Part shown: positions 51,320 to 61,384 of the stretch, piece by piece | How the letters are laid out: each line of letters begins with the position of its first letter | Position numbering within the stretch: the first letter of the stretch is position 1 | Notes under the pieces: model-generated | What the model was told of the DNA's origin: nothing | Seen by the model: the letters and a program-made list of their open reading frames with translations, nothing else | Database searches by the model: none | Translations under genes and position numbers: made by a program | DNA from: Muribaculaceae bacterium | GTDB lineage: Bacteria; Bacteroidota; Bacteroidia; Bacteroidales; Muribaculaceae | Length of the DNA: 64,000 nucleotides | Reading direction: 5' to 3' | NCBI GenBank assembly: GCA_022510425.1 | Contig: JAFLTO010000001.1 | Span: forward strand, 62,001-126,000

Positions 51320-51979
51320 TTGAAAACTATCACTCTAAATAATATTCTCCCTAATGTTTTCAAAGGAATGGAGGATTCATCTCAAATCTTAGATTCAAGG
51401 ATTTGGATGGCTCCTCCATTCACGTTCAACAAAGGATGCCGTATATGTATTCAAGCAGAATCAGGAGGTGGTAAATCTTCCCTCTTGAGTTTCATTTATG
51501 GTAATAGAGATGATTATCAAGGTGAAATTTTTTTCGATAAGGAAAATATCAGGAATCTTAATATTTCTCAATGGTGTGATATTAGAAGGAACTCAATAGC
51601 ACTTCTTCCTCAGGATATGGGACTTTTCCCGGAATTGACTACGATAGAAAATATACAACTTAAGAACCGTCTCACTAACTATAAGTCAACAGTTGAGATT
51701 GATGAGATGTTAAATCTTCTTGGCATTCTTGAAAAGAAACATGTGCCGACAAGAAAAATGAGTATAGGCCAACAACAACGTGTTGCCATTGTCAGATCTC
51801 TTTGTCAGCCTTTCGATTTCCTCTTTCTGGATGAACCCGTGAGCCATTTGGATGAAACTAACAATATAATAGTAGCCAGATTAGTGGAAAGAGAGGCTTC
51901 TTTAAAGAATTCCGGAATAATCTCCACCTCTGTGGGTAATCCGCTTCTTCTTGACAATGCAGAATTTATAAACCTATGA
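51320..51979 (+). CDS. ABC transporter ATP-binding protein, TTG start
   Basis: 219 aa; QAESGGGKSSLLSF, MSIGQQQRVAIVRSL, FLFLDEPVSHLDE. Confidence 0.88.
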   Translation: MKTITLNNILPNVFKGMEDSSQILDSRIWMAPPFTFNKGCRICIQAESGGGKSSLLSFIYGNRDDYQGEIFFDKENIRNLNISQWCDIRRNSIALLPQDMGLFPELTTIENIQLKNRLTNYKSTVEIDEMLNLLGILEKKHVPTRKMSIGQQQRVAIVRSLCQPFDFLFLDEPVSHLDETNNIIVARLVEREASLKNSGIISTSVGNPLLLDNAEFINL

Positions 51980-53163
51980 AGAAAATAGGCTTAAATACGC
52001 TTCTAAAGAAGAATCTTTCTAAAGGGCAGCTTCTCGGCTTTTCCATCGCCAATCTTATTGGCCTCACTGTGATTTTGTCAGGTATTCTATTCTACTGCGA
52101 TAGCCGTCACCATAGACAAACAACTGACAAATATTTTTCAGATGATTATTTAGTGGTATCTAAAGAGGTAAAGGGTATAAATCTTAATCCCGTTGCTTTT
52201 ACAGAAGAAGAAATTGATGATATTTCTTCTCAGCCTTGGGTAAAAAAATTAGGAGAATTCACACCTGCCGAATATTCTGTGAGCGCCTCAATCAATATGG
52301 GAGGTAAAGGTATGTCGTCCTATCTCTTCTTTGAATCAGTGCCCGATGAATTCTTTGATGTTGTGCCGAGGGATTGGAATTTTGATCCTGAAAATAAATT
52401 TGTACCAATAGTTATCAATAAAGATTATCTTGCTCTCTATAATTTTGGCTTCGCTTTACCTCAAGGTCTCCCACAGTTAAGTGAAGAAATGATTGGATCT
52501 GTGCCTTTGAAATTATCTATCAATGGTAAGAATGGAACTTTAGAAATGTTTGATGCAAATGTTGTGGGATTCTCTTCAAGATTGAATACCATAGCTGTGC
52601 CACAAGATTTCATGAATTGGGCCAATAATAAATTTTCAGGAGATAAACAGCCGGAAATTTCCAGATTGATAATAAAGGTAGACAGACTGAATTCAAACAA
52701 CTATGAAAAATATCTGGCTGACCATGGTTTAGAAATTGCAGGAGATAAAGAAGGGGATTCAAAAGTTTCGGAGTTTCTTGGTTTGGTTTCCGGAGTGGTT
52801 GCGGCAATAGGTTTAGTGATAGCCCTTCTTGCCCTCTTTATCCTCCTTTTGAGTATTTTTTTACTCTTGCAGAAAAGCCGTCCTATGCTACGCAATCTTA
52901 TTTTGCTTGGCTACTCTCCTTCACAACCAGCTAAATACTACATATCTTTGGTATTAAAGATAAACGCCATTATAACTCTTCTGTCTGTTGGTTTCACCTT
53001 TGTCTGCCGATTGATTTGGCATAACACTTTAATCAGTTTGGGTTTGGGCGACGGAAATGTCCTCTTCATGATAGGGGCTGCCCTACTCTATTTTATAATA
53101 ATCACCCTTATAAATATTATTGTGATCCGTCGTCATCTTTTCTCTATTTGGAAAACTAACTGA
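51976..53163 (+). CDS. FtsX-like ABC transporter permease
   Basis: 395 aa; one N-terminal TM, large extracytoplasmic domain, three C-terminal TMs; 4-nt overlap with the ATPase gene. Confidence 0.82.
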   Translation: MKKIGLNTLLKKNLSKGQLLGFSIANLIGLTVILSGILFYCDSRHHRQTTDKYFSDDYLVVSKEVKGINLNPVAFTEEEIDDISSQPWVKKLGEFTPAEYSVSASINMGGKGMSSYLFFESVPDEFFDVVPRDWNFDPENKFVPIVINKDYLALYNFGFALPQGLPQLSEEMIGSVPLKLSINGKNGTLEMFDANVVGFSSRLNTIAVPQDFMNWANNKFSGDKQPEISRLIIKVDRLNSNNYEKYLADHGLEIAGDKEGDSKVSEFLGLVSGVVAAIGLVIALLALFILLLSIFLLLQKSRPMLRNLILLGYSPSQPAKYYISLVLKINAIITLLSVGFTFVCRLIWHNTLISLGLGDGNVLFMIGAALLYFIIITLINIIVIRRHLFSIWKTN

Positions 53164-53320
53164 ATTATTAATCCTTATCTCAAATAAAATTTTGTTAATT
53201 TAACATAATTTCGACACATTTTTTATTTTTCCATGTAATAACTTTCCTTTTTTTTCATTGTCTAATTAGAAACGTATAATCCGCTATTGTTTTTTTTTCA
53301 ATATAGGATTTCCTAACAAC

Positions 53321-54859
53321 ATGGTTATGATAAAAAAGAATTTTATGTCATTTTCAGGCGCCTTGCTATTAGGGGCCATGCTCATGACTTCTTGCATGGA
53401 ATCAAGAGGTAATGAGTCAGAAGTTTTGCCGCTTCAACAACAGAAAGCATACCAAGAACCGGATGAATCTCAATTTATAAGAACTTCTTCACATCCGGCA
53501 TCATTTGAAACAGATTTCACTGTGGCTGCTGAAAGCACTGTCAATGAAGTGGTTTGTATAAAAAGTTATGCCACTCCCCGTCAAAACCAATATGGAGGAG
53601 GGGGATACGATCCTTTCGGAATGTTCGATTTCTTTTTCGGACCACAGGAACGTCAACAAAGGCGTCAGCAACAACAGCAAAGCCGTGAACCCGTACAGAC
53701 AGGTTTAGGTTCCGGTGTTATTCTCTCAGACGATGGTTACATCGTTACTAACAATCATGTAATTGACGGTGCAGAAAAACTGGAAGTACTTCTAAATGAT
53801 AATTCCACATATGAAGCTACTGTAATCGGTACCGACGAAGCCACTGACTTGGCTCTTATCAAGATTGATGCCTCCGGACTTTCAGCTATTACATTCGGCG
53901 ACAGTGAAGCAGTAAAAATCGGTGAATGGGTGCTCGCGGTAGGTAACCCTTTCGGATTTAATTCCACTGTCACTGCAGGTATTGTCAGTGCCAAGGCAAG
54001 AAGCCTTAACCAGAATTCACGCAATGGTAGAATGGGTATTGAATCTTTCATTCAAACTGATGCAGCCCTTAATCCAGGAAATTCCGGGGGTGCCCTTGTT
54101 AATTTAAAAGGAGAACTTATCGGTATTAACTCTGCTATCTATTCAAACACCGGAAGCTATTCAGGTTTCTCTTTTGCAATTCCAACTTCCATAGTAAAGA
54201 AAGTGATGGTTGACCTTATGCAATATGGCACAGTCCAGAGAGCCGTTTTAGGATGTTCCGTTACAGAACTTGATGCTAAACTTGCAAAAGAAAAAGACAT
54301 CACTGCAGTTAAAGCCGGACTTCTTGTAAGAGAGGTAAATGACAGAAGCACAGCAATGGAACTGGGTCTCCAAGAAAATGATGTGATAACTGCTATAAAC
54401 GGGGTAGAAGTAACAAACTTTGCACAACTCGTGGAGCAACTCAGCAAATATCGTCCCGGTGACCAGATCTCCGTTACTTATTATCGCAATAACAAGAAAG
54501 AAACCAAATCAGGCACACTTCGCAATACTCAAGGGAGCACGAATATCACCAAGAAAGGGGAATTCTCTGATATGGGTGTTGCTTTCATGAAGATTGGTGA
54601 CGACACTAAGAAAAAACTTGGTATTTCAGCCGGTGTCAGTGTAGCGGGAATCAAGAACGGCCCATTTAAAGACGCAGGGGTAAAAGATGGTTTCGTCATC
54701 ACTGAAATCAACGGCATGTCTGTCAATTCAGTGGATGACGTAGAGAAAATCTACAATCAGATAATGAAGAACGATGATGAAGATAAAGTAATGTTCTTGA
54801 CGGGTTTATACCCTTCCGGCCGTAAATACTACTATGCTGTAAATCTTCAACCGGAATAA
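53321..54859 (+). CDS. HtrA/DegP-family serine protease with PDZ domains
   Basis: 512 aa; GSGVILSDDGYIVTNNHVIDGA, TDLALIKID, QTDAALNPGNSGGALVNLKGELIGINSAI. Confidence 0.95.
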   Translation: MVMIKKNFMSFSGALLLGAMLMTSCMESRGNESEVLPLQQQKAYQEPDESQFIRTSSHPASFETDFTVAAESTVNEVVCIKSYATPRQNQYGGGGYDPFGMFDFFFGPQERQQRRQQQQQSREPVQTGLGSGVILSDDGYIVTNNHVIDGAEKLEVLLNDNSTYEATVIGTDEATDLALIKIDASGLSAITFGDSEAVKIGEWVLAVGNPFGFNSTVTAGIVSAKARSLNQNSRNGRMGIESFIQTDAALNPGNSGGALVNLKGELIGINSAIYSNTGSYSGFSFAIPTSIVKKVMVDLMQYGTVQRAVLGCSVTELDAKLAKEKDITAVKAGLLVREVNDRSTAMELGLQENDVITAINGVEVTNFAQLVEQLSKYRPGDQISVTYYRNNKKETKSGTLRNTQGSTNITKKGEFSDMGVAFMKIGDDTKKKLGISAGVSVAGIKNGPFKDAGVKDGFVITEINGMSVNSVDDVEKIYNQIMKNDDEDKVMFLTGLYPSGRKYYYAVNLQPE

Positions 54860-54921
54860 ACTTTAGACCCGATTGCTCCAATATTCAGGAGAATCAAAAC
54901 ATTACCTAAGAAAACTTACTA

Positions 54922-54969
54922 AAAAGACTGACAGGAAGATGATTATATCATTTCCTGTCAGTTTTTTAT
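54922..54969 (+). terminator. Intrinsic terminator after htrA
   Basis: aaagactgacaggaa...ttcctgtcagttttttat. Confidence 0.85.
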
Positions 54970-55144
54970 AAGTTGAGTCCGGAAGATTAGACCTGAAATT
55001 GTAATACCTTTCTAAGGTGATCCATGTTCTATCTCCATTTTAAATTGTAAAATAAACAAAGTAGAATTATACTTTTACATGCTATTTATTATACTCACTT
55101 TTAAGTTTACGTAAGAAATTATGAAAAGAAATATCGAATTTTAC

Positions 55145-55152
55145 TAAATTTG
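55145..55152 (+). promoter_or_regulatory. -7 element TAAATTTG upstream of the Ca-ATPase gene
   Basis: TAAATTTG at 55145-55152; no clear -33 TTTG. Confidence 0.45.
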
Positions 55153-55228
55153 CAATGGTATAGTTCTCTATATTTCAATATAACTCTAATAAATATGTTA
55201 TTCTGTTGCAAGGATTTTAAAGGTTGTT

Positions 55229-57904
55229 ATGCTAAATATGAAAACTAATCTACATTATCGTGGATTAACCGATTCACAAGTATCTGAGAGTCGTAAGATA
55301 CATGGTGTTAATATTCTCACCCCTCCAAAAAAGGATTCTCTTTTAAAAAGATATCTTGAGAAGTTTGGAGATCCCTTGATAATAATCCTTTTGGTTGCAG
55401 GGCTTTTATCTCTTGGAATTTCAATTTATGAGATTGCCGTTCTTAAATTAGGTTTCAAAGTTTTCTTCGAGCCAATAGGTATTTTTATTGCGATACTTTT
55501 GGCAACCGGCCTAGCATTTATTTTTGAACTGAAGGCTGACAAGGAATTCGCACTCCTTAACCAGGTGAATGATGATGAGCCGGTACAGGTAATCCGTAAC
55601 GGAAACGCGATTTCTATTCCCAGAAAGGATGTGGTTGTCGGTGATATCGTCATTATAAATACGGGTGAAGAAATCCCGGCGGATGGTGAATTATTGGAAG
55701 CCGTCAGTCTCAATATAGATGAGTCTTCTCTCACCGGTGAACCCATGGCACATAAGACAACCAATCCAGATGATTTTGATCATGAGGCCACGTTCCCATC
55801 CAATCATGCGATGAAAGGAACAAAGGTGATGGAAGGTCATGGTGTGATGAGAACCATTGCGGTGGGCGACAAGACAGAAAACGGCAAAGTGTTTGAGGCT
55901 GCGCAGATTGACGACAGTGTGAAGACACCACTCAATGAACAGCTTGACGGCCTTGGAAATCTAATATCAAAAGCATCCTACGCTTTTGCGGGATTGATTA
56001 TCGTAGGTCGCCTTTGGATGTATTTTGTAGATATCCAAGGTTTCGAATGGATACCTTTTATTGCTTACCTTCTTCAGAGCATAATGATTGCGGTGACTTT
56101 GGTTGTTGTTGCAGTGCCGGAAGGACTTCCGATGGCCGTAACATTGTCTCTTGCATACTCAATGAGAAGAATGCTTAAGACCAATAACCTCGTTCGTAAG
56201 ATGCATGCCTGCGAGACAATGGGAGCCACTACCGTTATATGTACAGACAAGACAGGAACACTTACCCAGAATCAGATGCAGGTGTATAAGTCTGATTTCT
56301 TCGGTAATCCTTCCGATGAAGTTATTTATGAGAGTCTTGCAGTGAATTCAACAGCTCAACTGAATATGACCGGTGAAAAGCCGGAAGTATTGGGAAATCC
56401 GACAGAAGGGGCACTTCTTCTATGGCTTAATTCAAGAGGTGTGGATTACAATTACATCCGCAACATGACAACACGCCTTGAAGAGCTGCCATTCTCTACG
56501 GAGCGGAAATTCATGGCTACTATTGTCAAGAATTCAGAGGGGAAGAAATATCTTTATGTCAAGGGTGCGCCGGAAATAGTGTTCGCGATGTGCAGCAACA
56601 CAGAGGGAGTTACCAGACAGGAACTCGACGCACAGTTGAGGGAATATCAAAACATGGCCATGCGTACTCTTGGATTCGCATATGCTGAAGTTACCGATGA
56701 GTTTGGAATAATCAAGGATAACAGACTCCATGCAAATAACCTGATTTTCCTGGGGATAATAGCTATTTCTGATCCGGTTCGTGGAGACGTGCCTGATGCA
56801 GTTAGAGAAGTTATAGATGCAGGTATCGGAGTTAAGATTGTAACCGGTGATACTCCCGGGACTGCAAAAGAAATAGGACGTCAGATCGGATTGTGGAATG
56901 ATTCAATTGATACCGATGCCAATATTATTACAGGACCGGAATTTGAGCAGCTTTCAGAGGAACAACTCAAGGAAAGGGTAAAAGAGCTCAAGATTATTGC
57001 CAGGGCAAGACCTCTGGATAAGAAAAGGCTGGTTGAAGCATTGCAGGCCGGCAATGAAGTCGTGGCGGTTACCGGAGACGGCACCAATGATGCTCCCGCT
57101 CTTAAGAGTGCTCATGTCGGTCTTTCTATGGGTGACGGAACATCGGTGGCAAAAGAAGCCTCTGACATCACCATTGTTGACAATTCATTCTCTTCGATTG
57201 GAAGGGCTGTGATGTGGGGTCGCTCCCTTTATCAGAATATCCAGCGATTTATACTATTCCAGATGACTGTGAATGTGGCTGCTTGTTTTGTGGTGCTTTG
57301 CGGAGCCTTCATGGGTATGGATTCTCCATTGACGGTGACTCAGATGCTTTGGGTTAACTTGATTATGGATACATTTGCGGCAATGGCTTTAGCTTCACTT
57401 CCTCCGTCAAGAAAAGTTATGTTGGAGAAACCAAGATCCAGGGAAGCATTTATCATAAGTCCATCCATGTGGAAATTTATTCTTGGTGTAGGAGGACTGT
57501 TCTTTGCTGTATTAATCGGATTTGTATATTATTTCGAGCATACCAATATAACAAGCCTGACAGAATTATGGAGCGTGCCATTCGAGACTAATCCGGGTCC
57601 AATGGCTGCAGGTCTGTCACCCTATGAATTATCACTGTTCTTCACAATCTTTGTGTTCCTGCAATTCTGGAATATGTTTAATGCTCGTGCGTATGCAACC
57701 GGGAAGTCCGCCTTCCATTTCAAAAATTGTGGAAGCTTCCTTTTGATTGCTCTCATTATCTTTGGAGGTCAGATACTGATCGTGGAACTGGGTCGTGAAT
57801 TCTTCAATGTAGTTCCTTTGAAGTTCCTTGATTGGGTGATTATAGTAGGTTGCACATCAATCGTTCTTTGGATTGGTGAATTGATCAGATTATTCAAAAA
57901 ATAA
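55229..57904 (+). CDS. PMCA-type calcium-translocating P-type ATPase
   Basis: 891 aa; ICTDKTGTLTQNQM, VAVTGDGTNDAPALKSAHVGLSMG, TGEP, PEGLPMAVTLSLAYSMRRM. Confidence 0.93.
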   Translation: MLNMKTNLHYRGLTDSQVSESRKIHGVNILTPPKKDSLLKRYLEKFGDPLIIILLVAGLLSLGISIYEIAVLKLGFKVFFEPIGIFIAILLATGLAFIFELKADKEFALLNQVNDDEPVQVIRNGNAISIPRKDVVVGDIVIINTGEEIPADGELLEAVSLNIDESSLTGEPMAHKTTNPDDFDHEATFPSNHAMKGTKVMEGHGVMRTIAVGDKTENGKVFEAAQIDDSVKTPLNEQLDGLGNLISKASYAFAGLIIVGRLWMYFVDIQGFEWIPFIAYLLQSIMIAVTLVVVAVPEGLPMAVTLSLAYSMRRMLKTNNLVRKMHACETMGATTVICTDKTGTLTQNQMQVYKSDFFGNPSDEVIYESLAVNSTAQLNMTGEKPEVLGNPTEGALLLWLNSRGVDYNYIRNMTTRLEELPFSTERKFMATIVKNSEGKKYLYVKGAPEIVFAMCSNTEGVTRQELDAQLREYQNMAMRTLGFAYAEVTDEFGIIKDNRLHANNLIFLGIIAISDPVRGDVPDAVREVIDAGIGVKIVTGDTPGTAKEIGRQIGLWNDSIDTDANIITGPEFEQLSEEQLKERVKELKIIARARPLDKKRLVEALQAGNEVVAVTGDGTNDAPALKSAHVGLSMGDGTSVAKEASDITIVDNSFSSIGRAVMWGRSLYQNIQRFILFQMTVNVAACFVVLCGAFMGMDSPLTVTQMLWVNLIMDTFAAMALASLPPSRKVMLEKPRSREAFIISPSMWKFILGVGGLFFAVLIGFVYYFEHTNITSLTELWSVPFETNPGPMAAGLSPYELSLFFTIFVFLQFWNMFNARAYATGKSAFHFKNCGSFLLIALIIFGGQILIVELGREFFNVVPLKFLDWVIIVGCTSIVLWIGELIRLFKK

Positions 57905-57922
57905 AATTTGTATGTCTTATAG

Positions 57923-57963
57923 AAAACATAGGAGGAGGTAAAACTCTTTCCTATGTTTTTATT
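57923..57963 (+). terminator. Intrinsic terminator after the Ca-ATPase gene
   Basis: aaaacatagga (57923-57933) / tcctatgtttt (57949-57959), then T tract. Confidence 0.85.
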
Positions 57964-58119
57964 ATTTAAGAAGATTATTCTTATAAAGTATAAAAGTATA
58001 AAGAATTTGGGTGATAGCCGGAAATCTGAATGGAAGAATTATTCCCTTGACTTGATTTATGAATATCTTATATGATAGAGATTGATAAGTGATTATTTTA
58101 ACAGAAAAATTACTCATAT

Positions 58120-58473
58120 ATGAAAAAGATAGTACTATTATTACTCTTTATTTGCTCAATTTCTTTTTCAAAGGCACAGAAAGTTTTTGATACACATAAT
58201 GAATCAAGGGCAGATGTCAAAGTTTTTGTGACTGATAAAGATTATCGGGCTGACCTGATTGTCTATACCACTAACACTGAACATAGAGCAAAGGGTAATA
58301 AGGGTATATGGTTCATTGAGCATAATGAATCGAGAGCAGACAAAAAAATTTGTTTCGTCAATAACGAGTCAAGAGCTGATCTAAAGGTTTATTTCACTAA
58401 TACTGAAAGTAGAGCCGGCTGGAAAAATCCTGACAAGAAAAGTCTAATGGAATCTCCCCTACAAAGGCAATGA
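58120..58473 (+). CDS. DUF6150-like secreted repeat protein
   Basis: 117 aa; signal peptide then about six 12-15-residue repeats of the type VF.T..ESRADLK. Confidence 0.75.
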   Translation: MKKIVLLLLFICSISFSKAQKVFDTHNESRADVKVFVTDKDYRADLIVYTTNTEHRAKGNKGIWFIEHNESRADKKICFVNNESRADLKVYFTNTESRAGWKNPDKKSLMESPLQRQ

Positions 58474-58484
58474 AAAATTGGTAG

Positions 58485-58706
58485 ACACTGAGCAAATTCC
58501 CGAATAATCTTTGCAGAAATAAAGAAATAGCAAAAGAGGAATGGATCGCAAGCAAGGAGCAGAAGGAGGCAGACTACGGAGAGATGGACAGACTCAAGGC
58601 AAAGGCGGTAGCTTTGATTACGAGCGGGATGATGCAGATGAGTAAGATCTTTTATTATTTTGATTTTCCTCCCTTTTTAATTCTGCTTTCATCTGCTGTT
58701 CAATGA
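58485..58706 (+). pseudogene. Possible degraded gene fragment
   Basis: Stop-free frame TLSKFPNNLCRNKEIAKEEWIASKEQKEADYGEMDRLKAKAVALITSGMMQMSK without a good start; higher GC at third positions than the flanks. Confidence 0.35.
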
Positions 58707-58818
58707 ACCGTTTGGAAGGTTTATACGATTTCGCATTTTTCCAGAACATACATGCTATGATAATGAACCAAAGCACCAAAATTATCATAATATGGTTCTG
58801 AAAGAATGAGATAATCAT
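58618..58818 (-). CDS. Small hypothetical membrane protein
   Basis: 66 aa; one TM (IMIILVLWFIIIACMFW) and a basic C-terminal tail; overlaps the putative fragment on the other strand. Confidence 0.45.
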   Translation of the reverse strand: MIISFFQNHIMIILVLWFIIIACMFWKNAKSYKPSKRFIEQQMKAELKREENQNNKRSYSSASSRS

Positions 58819-59058
58819 AATGGTAGTTTTAAAATATTAACAAGGTATCAAATAAAAAGTTGATATTTGGCGAATCCCAAACTATCGGTCATATTGTCTG
58901 TGACAGACGAAGCCTAAAAGAACATAAATGAAGCGAGGAAAAGTTTTAACCGCATCAAAGAATCGGGACAATCCGCCGGGACGCAATTCAGAGCGAAGCA
59001 ACATTCTGCAACATCAAGACCACGAAAATCCACAAATGTATATACCAAACATAACTAA

Positions 59059-59108
59059 AAAAACACGCTAATTTTCAGATTGTTGAACTCTGACTATCAG
59101 CGTGTTTC
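59059..59108 (-). terminator. Intrinsic terminator of tRNA-Ser
   Basis: aaacacgct...agcgtgttt stem with inner tcaga/tctga pair; minus-strand U tract. Confidence 0.75.
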
Positions 59109-59112
59109 TTGG

Positions 59113-59200
59113 CGGAGTGACCGAGATTCGAACTCGGGATACGCTTTTGGCGTATACACGCTTTCCAGGCGTGCCTCTTCAGCCACTCGAGCATCACTCC
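59113..59200 (-). tRNA. tRNA-Ser (GGA)
   Basis: Reverse complement ggagtgatgctcgagtggctgaagaggcacgcctggaaagcgtgtatacgccaaaagcgtatcccgagttcgaatctcggtcactccg; long variable arm; anticodon loop ctGGAaa. Confidence 0.95.
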
Positions 59201-59327
59201 TAAATTCTTTGCGAATTTAACGCTTTTATTTGGTTATGCAATAGAATTGAATAAAAATTTTAATTTACACTACGTATGCCGATACATACGAAAAACGATT
59301 TTCTTAAAATATTTATTCCCTCCTATT

Positions 59328-59795
59328 TTATTGAAGGCTTTCAATCATGTTACGACATCCATCTTCAAGAAGATCAAGCACAATTTCAAATCCCTCTGCT
59401 CCCTCATAGTATGGATCCGGAACGCTATCATATTGAGGAAATCCCCTAACATAATCTATCATTCTCACAATCTTATTTTCAGCATCAAGTGTTGGAGCCA
59501 TCGCTTTGAGACTGGAAAAGTTACTATCATCCATTGCAACTATTACGTCAAAATTATCAAAGTCAGAAATCCTTACCTGTCTGCTTCTATGTGTAAGATT
59601 GTAACCACGTTGGTATGCATGGACTCTCATACGATGATCCGGTAGATCACCGGCGTGTCCTCCGTAGAGACCTGCCGAATCCAACTCAAATTGATCCTGA
59701 AGACCGTTCTTATCAATCATGGATTGCATTATACCTTGAGCTGCAGGAGACCGACATATATTGCCCAGACAGACAAACAGTATCCTTTTTTTCAT
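59328..59795 (-). CDS. Low-molecular-weight protein-tyrosine-phosphatase
   Basis: 155 aa; FVCLGNICRSPAAQGIM; VPDPYYEGAEGFE. Confidence 0.95.
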   Translation of the reverse strand: MKKRILFVCLGNICRSPAAQGIMQSMIDKNGLQDQFELDSAGLYGGHAGDLPDHRMRVHAYQRGYNLTHRSRQVRISDFDNFDVIVAMDDSNFSSLKAMAPTLDAENKIVRMIDYVRGFPQYDSVPDPYYEGAEGFEIVLDLLEDGCRNMIESLQ

Positions 59796-59807
59796 AATTA
59801 ATGAAAT

Positions 59808-59846
59808 TAAAAAAGGGGCAATCCTATCCTTTGAGAATCGCCCCTA
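59808..59846 (-). terminator. Intrinsic terminator after the DUF4301 gene
   Basis: Minus-strand aggggcgatt/gattgcccct stem (with G-U) followed by T6. Confidence 0.8.
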
Positions 59847-59853
59847 TAATATT

Positions 59854-61374
59854 TTATTGATGTGCGTCTCTTAAAAGATCGTTGACCGTCTTGACAGGAT
59901 TGAAAGTAGATAGAGGCACCTCCACCAGAATTGTGTTCCAATCGCTCATGGCTCCATTCCAAAGTCCGGGAAGTTCCAAAGCCTTAATTTCAACTCCCTC
60001 TCGGCTCTTTAATGAAATGAAACCTGTGGCCTTATCCACATATTCGGGAAGATTGAATTTTTTGCCATCCCATGATTTTGTGCTCACCACTAAGTCCACG
60101 GGATTGAAATGCGTAGCTTCTTTCATCATCTTTTGAGCATCCTTATTTTTCGGATCAATTTGTGTGGATTCTAATATCTGAGGTGACACAGTGCCATCAG
60201 GATTATAGGCTAAGAATGGGCCTCCTCCAGGCTCGCCTTCATTCCTTACCATTCCGCATACCCTAAAGGGTCGATTTAATTTCTTATAAATATATTCGGC
60301 TTTTTGTTCAGCATTCATCTTGTCAGTGCCATCATGTGAAATACAAAGATTCTTATGCAAGAATTCAAGCATCTCATCCAATTTTTCTTCATCCGGTGTA
60401 CCTTTAGACAAAATTTTACAATAATTATCAGCCTTTTGTTTGAGCCCTACCAAGACGCCACCTATTATTTTCTTATATTTGACAGTGTCTCCCCTCTTAT
60501 TATCCGGAACTACATTATCGATATTCTTGATAAAAATCACATCGGCATTGAGATCATTGAGATTTTCAATCAAAGCCCCATGACCACCGGGACGGAAGAA
60601 GAGGCTTTCATTTTCCCTATAAGGTGACCCATCAAGATTAGCAGCCACTGTATCAGTGGATGGTTTCTGAATACTTGTGGTTAACACATATTCCACATCA
60701 TATTCATGTTCTAATTTACCCTTGGCTTCTTCAAATTTCAGGTTTACTAAAGGAATATGGTCTTCACTCACTGTGAAGTGAACATTCACCTTTCCATTCT
60801 TTCCTCCGGCATATTGTGCTCCTTCTGAAAGATGCTCCTCGATTGCAGTGCGGACTCCACCTATATATTTATGGAAATTCAACAAAGCTTTTGGCAATTG
60901 TCCATAGTTCATCCCCTCTTTCTCAATAAGAGCCTTCACAACATCTTTATATCTCTTTTCTTTTATTAGGCTATCGATACTCTTCCCGTAAAGAGATATG
61001 CAAGTTTCATTCAATTTTTCGAAAAAAGCAAACTTTTCAATTTCATTGAAAAACTTCTTCATGAAATCGTTGGAAGGTTTCTCGTCTTTTCCGTTCACAA
61101 AAGTGAAAAGATCCTTAAACATACGAGAAGCTGCTCCACTGGCCGGTACCATTTTCATTACTGTCGCACCTGAAGCCAGAAATTCATTCCAAATATTCAT
61201 GGCTTGATTCTCCATTTTATCGTCGAGAACAAAAATACCATGACCGGGAGTTGCAGCTCCTTCAATTTTAAGATATGGGAAACCCTCATTAAGCATTCTT
61301 AGCTCTTCGGCAAGTTGTGCTTCTGTCTTACCCTTTGATTTAAGAATTTCCCTGTCTTTAACAGTGAGTTCCAT
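59854..61374 (-). CDS. DUF4301-type protein
   Basis: 506 aa; MVPASGAASRMFKDLF, FRPGGHGALIENLNDLNADVIFIKNIDNV. Confidence 0.85.
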   Translation of the reverse strand: MELTVKDREILKSKGKTEAQLAEELRMLNEGFPYLKIEGAATPGHGIFVLDDKMENQAMNIWNEFLASGATVMKMVPASGAASRMFKDLFTFVNGKDEKPSNDFMKKFFNEIEKFAFFEKLNETCISLYGKSIDSLIKEKRYKDVVKALIEKEGMNYGQLPKALLNFHKYIGGVRTAIEEHLSEGAQYAGGKNGKVNVHFTVSEDHIPLVNLKFEEAKGKLEHEYDVEYVLTTSIQKPSTDTVAANLDGSPYRENESLFFRPGGHGALIENLNDLNADVIFIKNIDNVVPDNKRGDTVKYKKIIGGVLVGLKQKADNYCKILSKGTPDEEKLDEMLEFLHKNLCISHDGTDKMNAEQKAEYIYKKLNRPFRVCGMVRNEGEPGGGPFLAYNPDGTVSPQILESTQIDPKNKDAQKMMKEATHFNPVDLVVSTKSWDGKKFNLPEYVDKATGFISLKSREGVEIKALELPGLWNGAMSDWNTILVEVPLSTFNPVKTVNDLLRDAHQ

Positions 61375-61384
61375 AGTTGTTGAT

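Noticed and set aside
59247-59645. 132-aa plus-strand ORF
   Set aside because: Mostly antisense to the LMW-PTP gene with intact active-site motif; no domain signal.
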